NCBI GenBank assembly: GCA_036346375.1
Contig: CM070501.1
Coordinates: 51,129,326 to 51,193,325 of the forward strand
Source of the DNA: Guadua angustifolia
Taxonomy: Eukaryota > Streptophyta > Magnoliopsida > Poales > Poaceae
DNA: 64,000 bases
Direction of reading: 5' to 3'
Shown: positions 54,151 through 64,000 of the stretch, in pieces
Position numbering within the stretch: position 1 is the first letter of the stretch
Layout of the letters: each line of letters begins with the position of its first letter
Notes under the pieces: generated by a model
Told to the model about the DNA's origin: nothing
What the model saw: the letters and a program-made list of their open reading frames with translations, nothing else
The model's database searches: none
Position numbers and translations under genes: made by a program

Positions 54151-56470
54151 GACGCCGTTGTCTCGCCGCTCCGATTCACCTCCATCCTCCTGGTGATGAT
54201 TCCCAATATTCCCAACTATTGGCTCCGCAAACGTTGGCGATTAATGCCGCTGTTTCGATTTGATTCTTTTGTCACTTGCTTGTGCCTTGCTGCTCTTGCT
54301 CGCTCTCGATCTGGGCGTGAAGGGATCTAGGGTTTTGCGCCATTGGTTTGTTTCTTGTAGATAGTGGCAGATTTAGGATTTTATAAATAGGTGTTCGCTA
54401 ATTACATTGTACTACATTTGAAGTAATAAGTTAATATTAACACTTTGTTTAGTGATAAAATAATTACAATTTTTAGAATAAAACTATTACAACTTCAGTT
54501 GACAACACAAAGGTGCATTTTGTTCTTAAATAGATATTAATTCTAACCTTATTATCTATTCTTATTTTATATGTTAGCATATTAAATAGTTTTTTTACAC
54601 ACATAGAAAATGAATTTATACATATTGCTTCAAAAACAATTAACATGAATATTTTATCGACCATATTGCTTCAAAAATAAAATGTAAATATTTGCAAACC
54701 AAAATCAACTCTTGCAAATGATGTATATTTTTGATTCAAAGGACTATTTATAAATTCTTATAGCCACTAGATTCATGACAATTGGCGCCATCAAGTTCCT
54801 TCAAATAAAATATCCAAAGTATCTTGATATTTTTATGGAACTATCTGGATTTTAGAAAGATCAAGCTCCATATGATCACGTATGGTCAAATACGTTTTTT
54901 AAATATGAGACAGGATGTACTCCTACTATGAATGGTCACGGACTAGAAATCTATTTGGAATGAGTGTTTTGGTAGGGGTTTCAGAGAAATTATACTGTTT
55001 TTTGTAAAATTCACAAAGATTTTGAAGGATTTGCGCTTCTCACAAAAATTAAAGCGGCGTTATACTATCAGCTCGATATGATCATACATAATATGAACCT
55101 AAAAGATAACTGCGTAAAATACTATGATAATTACTTTTTTTAATACCCATTGTGCTGATTATTTGATTTAGGAATATATATGGCTAGGCCTTTAGAGTAG
55201 AGCAACGCACTGTGCACCTGCAACCATAATTTTCAACCACAACGACTGTTTGTCACTGATATATTATTAATGTTTCTATAAAAATTTTTTGGATGGTCCT
55301 GATGTATTAATGTTTCTATAAAATTTTCAGATGATGATCAAGCTTCAATAATTTTCAAAAATTCTGATAGTGCTATGTCCTGATAAAAGCCTGATAATCA
55401 ATTCATAGATTTGCTTTAGCAATAAAAAATGTTTAGAATTTTTGAAAAAAGTACAAAAGGGTGCTAAGAAAATGCTTAAGATCTTATAAAAACTTTGAAT
55501 CATGATTACACTCCAATGAATTTATATAATTCTTACAAGTGCATTGTACCATTATGTTCTTTCTATTTTTAATTTTTGAAATATAGCAAATAAAGTTCAA
55601 TGCTTACATAGATTTTATTGAGTAAAAAAAGGTTTAAAATTTTTAAAAATTTTATAGAATGGTAATAAGGAATTTCTTAAACTCTTATAAAAATTTTAGA
55701 TCATGAACACACTCGAGCAAATTTATAAAATTATGACAAGGTTACTGTCCCAATTATGTTCGTTCAGTTTTTAATTTTTTAAAGATAACAAATGAAGTTC
55801 AATTATTTTGATAAATTTTCTGTATGATCCTACATTACTAAAGATAGTACCGTAAATATTTTAGATTAGGATCGAGATTGTACAAATTTATAAAAATTTG
55901 ACAGTATTTTACCAAATTTTTACAACGTCTCAAAAATTCGGTTTTTAACAATTTTTCATGATAGATGACTTTCTTAAGAGTTATTGGATCAAATACGGTC
56001 AAATCCGCAATAAAAGACAAAAACTCAAGATTTCGGTGAGATTCGGTGAATTCTTGTTGAAATTTTCGAGATCACTATAGCAATTTAATTTTTTTACCTG
56101 ACCAAGATTTTGGATCCCATCTCCGACCGGAATCCGAAATCTTAGCCGAGATTTTGATTGTTTTTTTAACCTTGGCTACAACCAACTATTCTTGAATCGA
56201 TGATTTTTAAAAATAAAAAATGTCTGTGACTCCACGTTACATTGTTTCATGTGCTAATTTTTTTAACAAAAGCTCATACTTCAAATTTTGTTTTCTTTTT
56301 GTCCACTGCATGCAAGTCTACACTCTACACCACAGCCTGATCGGGCTGAACTTTGGGCTTACCAAAGTTACATTTATCGGGCTTCAGGCCAGGCTCGGAC
56401 CTGACAATTTACGTTCGGGCCTTTTGAGCCCGGCCCGGCCCGGCCCCGAGTTTGATCAGGTCCACTTCTA
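54151..56470. other. AT-rich intergenic DNA
   Basis: Contains no recognisable gene. GTGGCAGATTTAGGATT near 54,365 resembles the start of dispersed repeats. A GC-rich run of CCCGGCCCGGCCC at about 56,430-56,448 sits near the right edge, probably a transposon end close to the SmD2 promoter. Confidence 0.5.
55385..55815. repeat. Degenerate tandem repeat, about 200-bp period
   Basis: Two successive, diverged copies share CTTATAAAAA(C/T)TTT, GAATCATGA or GATCATGA, ATTATGTTC(T/G)TTC and AAATRAAGTTCAAT blocks about 200 bp apart (near 55,475-55,605 and 55,680-55,805). Confidence 0.65.
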
Positions 56471-57000
56471 GCCCATCCTGTCTCCCGGATCTCGTTGTGG
56501 CTATTGCTCCCCGTTTCTCAACCTTGAAGCGAAGGACTTATCTCGTGGGCATCCTCCTCCGATCTACCGACTGGTGTGGAGAGAAGATCCATCCGGGCGT
56601 GGATTGATCTCTACTTTCGCTGGTAAGGAAGCTCTTGCTTCGATTATTGTTCTAAGAGTGAGCTTTGTCCTGGGGATCCTTTCTTTGCTGTGAGCAATCT
56701 CATCCAGATCTTTCTTTCTGGGATGGATAGATCAGTCCATGGAGTTTGTTGCGGATTTGTTTGCTCCGTGGTGGAGTACTAGTAGCAGTTTATTTTCCTA
56801 AATTTTTGGGGGTTCAACTGAACCCCCATGACCCACGTTAGGTCTGCTCCTGCTTGCAGATGATGCTACAGCTCGTCTAATCACTGGTTTCTTGTTGTAT
56901 GGATCTCAGAATTGCTGCTTATAAGCTCTCTTTTTAGTGAATAATGATCTGGTTTCTCGTTATGCAGATCGCCGGCTTTGCTTCGTGAGCCGTCGCCCCG

Positions 57001-58639
57001 ATGGCGGAAGAAACCAATGTAAGCTCTCGGACTCTCAAAATTGCTGCATTTTCCCTCCATTTATGTGCCTTTTAGAGGCCTTCTGTTCTTAGCTTTTGCG
57101 TATGTCTGAGTACTAACATGGTTCCTTTTGTGGTTGTTATCTCCTTTCCTGAAGCTGGGAAAGAAGGAGGAGGAGGAATTCAGCACAGGGCCTCTGTCTG
57201 TGCTGATGATGAGCGTCAAGAACAATACCCAGGTTGGCGGAGTTCTTCTATTGAGATCTCAGTTTAACAGTGTGCAATGTCTTCTTTACTGTCTCCGCAT
57301 TGATGCTCTGTTTGAATTATACACCCGCTGGTGTTTTCATCGTGTTATCTGGTCAATGTTAGCTAAAATCCAGTTAACTTGAGTGCATGCGTTCTGTTTA
57401 TGTGAATGTGCTGTAGTTTCCTCAATTGCCTTTGCTACTAATGCTTGCATCATTGCGTAATATGTGAGTAACTGAGCATAGTTCCCTTGCAGCCTTTGTC
57501 CTAGTGTGACTGTTGCATTTGAAAGGCTGTCTTTGTAGTAGCCTTTGTCCTGTTTCAGCTATGTTTCTTAGTTAACTATGTCTCGTACTCCGCCTTTTAT
57601 TAGCTGAAATTTAGGAAGTGATGCAGTTGTCTCAGTAGTCAGTATTGCATTGTATTTTGACTAGTGCAAGTATGTATTTATGATATGTACGTATCTTAGG
57701 TTCCTCACGCTATTACCTTCACAGTGCTACTGCTATGGGTCTTATATCATATGGGTTCCTAAATCGAGAGTTTCTGGAATTATTTCGTTATTACCAGTTG
57801 GCTTGATATATATTATATAGTTCATTATGTGGGTCTGTTTAGTGACTGGAATGGTTGAGTTTGCTGCAAGATGAGTTACTGGCTGTTTAATTCATTCACT
57901 CAACGTTGTATCCTTTGCTCTTAATTTACTCATGGATATAATAGCTCGTTTTGCAATGTGTAGCCATTAATGAACCCTTGGCTTGGCCCAATGCACCACT
58001 GTTAATCTCGATTATTTGTATGGACTGGGAAAAGAAGCTATTGGCTGTTTTGCTTGATAGCTGTTACAATTATATTATCAAATATTTCCGCTTATTTGAT
58101 GTAATTTTTTAAGGCAACAAACTTGATATAAATTGCACATTTGTAACCTTAAGACTTTGCTTGCTGCAAGCACACTGGTTATATTCATCTACTCTGTAAA
58201 AAAATATGTAGGAGGAGATCACTAGGTGTTACTCACAGAAGTAGCCCATCCTAAGCACTTACACTACTGCAGTATGTTTTCTGCGCCAGTCATTCTTCTG
58301 ATAATGTATGCTTTCTTCTGCCTTAGGTGCTTATCAACTGCCGGAACAACAAAAAATTACTTGGTCGTGTGAGGGCATTTGATCGGCATTGCAACATGGT
58401 TCTTGAGAATGTTAGGGAGATGTGGACTGAGGTATGTGACATATTCTCCGAACTGTTGTTTTATTTCCCTGTCTTGTATTGCTGTGTTCACTGTTCAGTA
58501 ACATCTGTTGCTCTTGTTACAGGTTCCAAAGACTGGTAAAGGCAAGAAGAAGGCTCTTCCAGTGAACAAGGACAGGTTCATAAGCAAGATGTTCCTCCGT
58601 GGGGATTCAGTCATCATTGTTCTGAGGAACCCAAAATAA
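57001..58639 (+). CDS. SmD2: Small nuclear ribonucleoprotein Sm D2
   Basis: A core Sm protein that joins the seven-member ring around the U snRNA Sm site in spliceosomal snRNPs. Four exons, 57,001-57,018, 57,155-57,232, 58,327-58,431 and 58,523-58,639, give 105 residues, the normal length. The Sm1 motif is in PLSVLMMSVKNNTQVLINC and RAFDRHCNMVLENV; Sm2 ends in MFLRGDSVIIVLRNPK. Exon 1 encodes only MAEETN. Intron 2 is long (1,094 bp). A CAG just before ATCGCCGG at about 56,966 suggests a 5' UTR intron. All residues I expect of a plant SmD2 are present. Confidence 0.96.
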
Positions 58640-59711
58640 GTTAGACGATGCCTTGTAAACCAGAAGAGTCTCTTTGCTACGCTGCTATTAATATGTATGC
58701 CAAATGATCTAAACCAGGGAGTGTAAGAGACGATTTATTGAGCCAGAATTAGCAGTATTGATGGTCCAGTGTTGTAGTTCTGATGTTATGAATTCACCTC
58801 TCTTGTATCTAACTTGCACTGGTAATTTCTGTTTGGATCATCAATATATCGGCTGAAAACAATTTAGAAGTTCAGTTTTTTTTTTGGGTATCTTTGATTC
58901 TTGGTAAGTCAATTGTAGCATGTAACTGCGCATTTCAATTTATGGAGATGTCATGTATTCGTCGTTTATATCAAATTGCTAAAAGCTGTTCCTGTCCCGC
59001 TTTGAAACTGGAACAGTGGACCTATATCAAGAGAGCACCCTTTTGCACGATCGAATTTCACCATCCTTTCCGGATATCAAATGTAAAAATGTTCTCGATA
59101 AGATGCAATAGTGATTGAATAACTTCCTGTTGGGAACTGTGAAAAAAATGACTTTTTTTTAAAAAAAGGATTAAAAATTACCTACAATACAAGAATTAAA
59201 TGGTCTCCAGTTCGAGGATGGGCCCTTCACCTTATTTTTTAACTTTTTAGTTTTGCCAAATGCTCTTCTTGAAACTTCTTTTAAGTTTTTTTTTGTTGCT
59301 TTTTTTCTCCAGATGCACGCACTTCATAGAGTACCACAACCATGTGGATTGTGCACAAGACAAATTGATGAATCAAACAGCATATAAATGACCATAAGCG
59401 TGCTTGAACATGATAATTAAGAACGCCTTACCAGTTTAACAATAAAAGAAGTACCGTGCTTGTTTACCAATTGCCAGTACTTTACGATAATATATGTTAC
59501 CTTTCTACCAAGTGGTAAATTAGAGAGAGTGGAGGTCAGGGAAGTGAGCGGCTAACATTTTTTGATTTCTTTTGTTTCTACGAAGGAGCACTGAGGAATG
59601 AGAGAGAGAGAGAGAAGAGAAGAAAGTGAAGTGTTAAACATTGAAATCATGAAGTGACTCAGTTCTACACAACACAGGTCAATCAGCATTGCCCTGTTCT
59701 GTGAGGTGCCT
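58640..59711. other. Convergent intergenic region, SmD2 / invertase
   Basis: SmD2 3' UTR and AT-rich DNA with a GA microsatellite near 59,598-59,616. No gene is seen. Confidence 0.5.
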
Positions 59712-62700
59712 TCATCCCTTGTTCACATTCACTTGCGCTCTCCTCATGCTCCATGCCTTGAGCTGTGACACCTTGACCGTGTGAGTGCCATTGTTAAACG
59801 CATACATGTGAGAGCCTCCGTCGACAAGCGCCACTGGGTAAACTCTGGCCATGATGCAGACCCTGCCACTGCCGCCGAAGCTCTCCACCGCCGAACGATC
59901 AATCTGCACGGCAGAGACATTGCTGTTAGAGCATCTTACACGAGTGCATGCAGAACAGAAAAAGGCAGAGCTTCGCAACTCACCAAAGTTCTCAAAGATA
60001 TCTTTCTTTCTTTTTAAGGTCAAATTCGAAGAAGCCTCCATATGCTGGTGTGTACAATCCTGGTCTCAGGGACGACCTGTACAAAGAAAAGAAAACTCTA
60101 TTGCTTATTAGTGCAATGCAGAATAGAGAGGGAGTTTTCAGACGTCAATTGGTCTGGACATTCTAGAGAACAGCAAAAAAAAGCAAAACCATAAGCGCTA
60201 ACCTTCTTAGATCAGAGCACATAAGGATCATGTACTTCTGCTGTGATTTGTAAACCCTGAAGTGCACAGAAGTGTGCTCCTCCATATTGTCAGAGGCCAG
60301 GAGAACAAGTCCAAATGGCCCCAGGCCATCATGGACTGATGCATCCGCGTCCCGGCAATGCTTCTCGGCGTCCAAAAGCCAGGAAGGATCAAATGGATCA
60401 GCTTTATCTATGGATGTCAGCTCGAAATCTATCTCCACATCTGCCTGTTTCAAGAAAATGATGTGCCAGATTAGCTACAGTTGCGCAGAGAAACATACCG
60501 AAACGCCTGAACCTCAGTGTATATATCAACCTCTTGGCCAACAAATTTGTCTGATTCATACATTTAGTTATCACAAGACCAAACAGATTTAACTGACATG
60601 GTGCGTTTTTGAAGACAAAGGTATGTATGGAAGACCAAAAAGGAACTGGCCTGTAAAGTATCAGTTCCCTTAATCTCAAACAGATCACCCCTTTTCAGCT
60701 CTATTCCTTGATGGCTGATTTCATTTGTTCGAAGGGACTCGACCTCCTCAACTGGCCATTGCAGCAATTGCTTGCCATCGCCATCCAACCAAATTGTCCT
60801 GGGGATTGCCTAAATGTAATAACAGATGAGGATACATATGCTATGCTGATATGCTTAATCAGTTAAATCATTAATCCAACACTAAAAATATTACAGGCAA
60901 TTAGAGGCAGATTTCCTTACATGGATTCCTGCCCAGCCTTTTGCAACATCATCGGACGAACTATCTGTCTCATTAGTCCAACCCCATATGATCCTCCTGC
61001 CTTTTTTCGAATCGAAGAATGACTTCGAAGCATAGTAATTGCCGTGATCAATCCTTGACCACAGTCGTCTGTCATCTAGGACGGTATCTGGCACAAAGGT
61101 ATCACGCTTCAGATCATAAACCCCAATCATGTACTTGTCACAGTTGTCTAGGCTCATTTTGAGGACATGCTTGGCGCCATTCGGGATAGCTGCGGACAGG
61201 TCCAGCCCGCTGTTCTTGCCGGGCAATACTGCGAAGAAATCCGGGCACTCCCACATGGTGGAGGCATTGGATGAATACAGTGGGTGATCTACTCTAGTCC
61301 AACGCACAAAATTCTCACTCTTGTACAGAAGTGCCGCACTGTAGCCTTTCAGCTCAGCACCAACTGCTATCCTCCATAGTCCATCCGGTCCGATCCAACC
61401 GGTTGTCGGATCCCTGAACTGACTCGGGTTCAAGCCTGGTCCGACCGGTTGGATCAGCGGGTTGTCATCTGGTTTGGTCCATTCCCTCAGGTACGGGTCG
61501 GACCGGTTCTTGGGGAAGGCGACGCATTGGGCCTGGTTCTTCACGTCGTCTGCCCCGGTGTACAGGATGGCTACCTCACCGTCGGCGAGTATCGTGGCCG
61601 AGCCGGACCAGCAGCCCTTTGTGTCGTAGGGCTCGGTCCGGTCTAACGCCGGCTCGAGCCGGAGCCAGTTGATGAGGTCCGTGGAGACGGAGTGCGCCCA
61701 GGTCTTGTTGCCCGGGAGAGCACTGTAGGGGTTGTACTGGTAGAAGAGGTGGTACACGCCCTTGTAGTACAGTGGCCCTGAATGCAACGTTATTGTTTGT
61801 CTCTACTGTTATTGTCAACTTTCGATTGATCTTTCTTGTGCGGAGATATATATAATTAGGAGAGGAATACATACCATTTGGATCTGTAGTGTTGTTGTGG
61901 CAAATTTGGAACAAGTTCGATGTTGCCACAATGAGCGAGAAGACAGGTTAGTATCTCTGAGCCAATGTTCAGTTGCAATGAAGTTTCAAACCGCGGCAAG
62001 AATATATATACACACACACATACAGTGACACCGTGGTGTCAGTGCACCGTGATTTCAAATGCATGAATTCAAGCCAAATTCAGGTATATTTTTTTAAAAT
62101 TTTCAGTTTTAGGTTATGTACCCATGTATAATAATTAAAATGAAACGCATGCCTTTGAAAAAATTATACTCGAATTCACATATTTTGAATAAATTTAGAT
62201 CACATCTTTGCTGATTTGTATATATAATCAGCACATAACTACAATCAAACTACCATAAAAAAGGCAACTCTAGTTTGAATTTCAGTTCAAATTTATTTGA
62301 ACTAGTTAAATTCATCATTCAAAAAATTTCAAATTTTTCGCATTGATTCATAGGGAAAATACCTGTTTTAGACCATGTGGCTGGTCTAAACATTGCTATC
62401 TGCAGCGCCGTAAATGTGAGCACCTATCGTATGCAACATTCAGCAACAGAGTTGCACAAGTAATGAGTTGGCGACCTACCTTTCCCCTCTCTTATTATGA
62501 AACATGAACACAAAATTAAGGTCACCTAATAAGTTTAATCTCTCCAGTTGAGCAAAATACTAACTAATTAGATCGGTTGTTTTTCTTGAACCAAGAAAAC
62601 CACAACAAATTAGAGAATATACACTTCTTGATCTGATACGGCCATTAGTCAACAGGTAAAAAGTAGAAAGGAAAGCATACACAGTACATACCATTGATCC

Positions 62701-62890
62701 AGTTCCTGGGAGGCTGGAAGTGGTAGGCAGTTCTGTATCTCTTGCTCACAATAGAGGAGACCTTTGCTGACTGTGGATACAGGAAGACTCTTTTTGTGGC
62801 CTCTACTCCATGTCTGCAGAGAAGACTAGATTCACAGGAGAAAAGTGTAAGGAAGAGGAGAAAGGCCCAGTGAGGCCAAGTTTGGAGCAT
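59712..62890 (-). CDS. Cell-wall invertase (GH32), C-terminal frameshift
   Basis: It splits sucrose in the apoplast. Exons: 62,692-62,890; mini-exon 61,875-61,883; 60,921-61,777; 60,651-60,809; 60,203-60,444; 59,984-60,076; 59,712-59,903. A signal peptide (AFLLFLTLFSC) starts the protein. The 9-bp mini-exon supplies DPN of the nucleophile motif WINDPNG, a hallmark of plant acid invertases. FRDP and MWECPDF follow; Pro in the latter marks the cell-wall rather than vacuolar class. Exon 6 reads YGGFFEFDLKKKERYL then TGA at 59,992-59,994: one base is missing in an A/G-rich run relative to the family, so the written frame ends at 516 residues. Exon 7 (IDRSAVESFGG to NVNKG) is otherwise intact. The exon 4 donor is GC rather than GT. 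The lesion is real or a sequencing slip. Confidence 0.88.
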
Positions 62891-63419
62891 GGGGGGCGAT
62901 GGGGATGTCAGATGTGAGATGAGAAGACTAGGTTAACTTCATGGAGGTGACCAGTTGTACAAAAGTAATAATACTTGCTTAGGTTGGTCCAAAGAGGATT
63001 TCAAAGTATTCAAAGATATAGTACTTTATTTCCACTTGCTGTTCATTTTCCATTCAGAACCTTGCTTTGTAGCAAAATATCATGAAAAACGTACCGCGCT
63101 AAGCTCCAACTCCAAGTGAAGTCTAGCAAAAAAAAAAAAAAAAAAGGTTTGTTCCTAGAGGAGTCCACGAGGGACACTTGAATGTGTGAATATGTAATGT
63201 TTCTGCGAAACAAGGTTTAAAATAAAAAAAATCCATATGAAATGGTCCAAAATAAAAGAAGGAACAATACTAAAAGGGAAACTATAGCTTGAAGAATCTC
63301 ATTGAGCCAACCTAAGCATCATTACTCTAGTTTTATAAGACTCGCTCCGTGGACTTTAAAAAGGTTTCTTCGCCCTCCTCACCTCCTGATTTGTTGTTCA
63401 TGTCTCCCATCCATCCCCC
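62891..63419. other. Region between two inverted invertase copies
   Basis: About 530 bp separating the divergent start codons of the invertase gene and its broken copy. It includes an A-run of about 18 at 63,128-63,146. It would serve as the promoter region for both. Confidence 0.55.
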
Positions 63420-64000
63420 ATGTTTCAGCTTCGGCATGACCGGCCCTTTCTCCTCGTTTGAATATTCTCTCTTCTGTTGTCATGCAGGAGCATAGGCCGC
63501 TCAGAGAGTCTTCATATACCCACAATCTGCAAAGGTCTCCTCTGTTGTGAGCAAGAAATACAGCACTGCCTACCATTTCCAGCCCCACAAGAACTGGATC
63601 AACGGTATGTGTCGATCTCTGGTTCTTCTCTGTTTCTTGGATCTTCTAGTGCCAAATCAGTAATCACAAACTTCTCTTTCCCGATTTTATGCGCTTTTTC
63701 TTTGTTCTGCTGTCTGAAATGTGTCCACTAAGCCTTTTTGACTGAACCACTGAAAGTCTGAAACTTCACTTCATTGCAACTGAACATTGATTCAGAGATA
63801 ACCTGTCTTCTCACTCATTGTGGCAACATCGAACTTGTTCCAAATTTGCCACAACAACACTACAAATCCAAATGGTATGTATGCCACTCCTAACTATATC
63901 TCCGCACAAGAAAGATCAATCGAAAGTTCATACAAATAATAGTGGTACATTCAGGGCCAATGTACTACAAGGGCTACGGTTCTACCAGTACAACCCCTAC
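63420..64000 (+). pseudogene. Inverted partial copy of the cell-wall invertase, broken
   Basis: Exon 1 (63,420-63,607) starts ATGTTTCAGC and keeps VFIYPQSAKVSS and TAYHFQPHKNWIN, but a deletion in the signal-peptide part shifts the frame and gives an early TGA. The mini-exon ATCCAAATG (63,866-63,874) is preserved, but its acceptor is AA instead of AG. Exon 3 starts at 63,955 with GPMYYKG, then lacks about 7 bp compared with the gene, shifting the frame again. Intron sequence around the mini-exon is nearly identical to the gene at 61,880-61,930, so the duplication is young. The copy continues past the window end. Confidence 0.9.

Overview
The window is nuclear DNA of a grass. Genes are split by short introns, monocot first exons are GC-rich while the intergenic DNA is AT-rich, and the repeats are typical of cereals: Tourist/PIF, hAT, CACTA and foldback MITEs, Ty1/copia and solo LTRs, Mutator-like elements and Helitron ends. 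Oryza or a close relative is my best guess, but nothing seen proves the species.

Layout. (1) 0.3-13.1 kb: a cluster of three copies of a secreted root-cap-domain (PF06830-type) protein gene. The 7,944-9,015 copy (+) is intact. The 325-2,890 copy (-) is truncated and split by a short LTR retroelement with a perfect 5-bp target duplication. The 12,382-13,053 copy (+) is truncated and frameshifted. CACTA, hAT-like and foldback MITEs, a Helitron end and a copia relic lie between them. (2) 13.45-16.75 kb (+): a six-exon protein-only RNase P (PRORP) gene with a one-base frameshift after the nuclease core. (3) 17.7-26.4 kb: a Tourist-like MITE split by a full-length copia element (-), a 5' fragment of a ribosomal protein eL30 gene (-), a foldback MITE and a 1.67-kb solo LTR. 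(4) 27.3-34.8 kb: a 7.5-kb Mutator-like element bounded by a 10-bp direct repeat. It carries a decayed transposase, a GRF-zinc-finger-like accessory ORF, an unrecognised ORF and two tandem repeat arrays. (5) 36.0-42.7 kb: an alpha/beta hydrolase gene (+), then a complete ten-exon mevalonate diphosphate decarboxylase gene (-) with a hAT MITE about 260 bp upstream of its ATG. (6) 43-50 kb: repeat-rich DNA without a convincing gene. (7) 50.5-52.1 kb: a CRIB-RhoGAP (RopGAP) gene (+). (8) 52.6-57 kb: a Helitron 3' end, a LINE fragment and AT-rich tandem repeats. (9) 57.0-58.6 kb: the Sm-D2 spliceosome gene (+). (10) 59.7-64 kb: a cell-wall invertase gene (-) with a C-terminal frameshift, and the start of an inverted, broken copy of it (+) running off the window end.

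The genes do not form one pathway. They are ordinary neighbours: tRNA 5' processing (PRORP), isoprenoid precursor supply (MVD), Rop GTPase signalling, splicing (SmD2) and apoplastic sucrose cleavage (invertase). I found no evidence for a new defence or metabolic system. The most informative observations are single-base breaks in otherwise complete genes (PRORP, invertase), an inverted invertase duplication with a damaged mini-exon acceptor, and several mobile elements whose exact boundaries and target duplications can be read directly.
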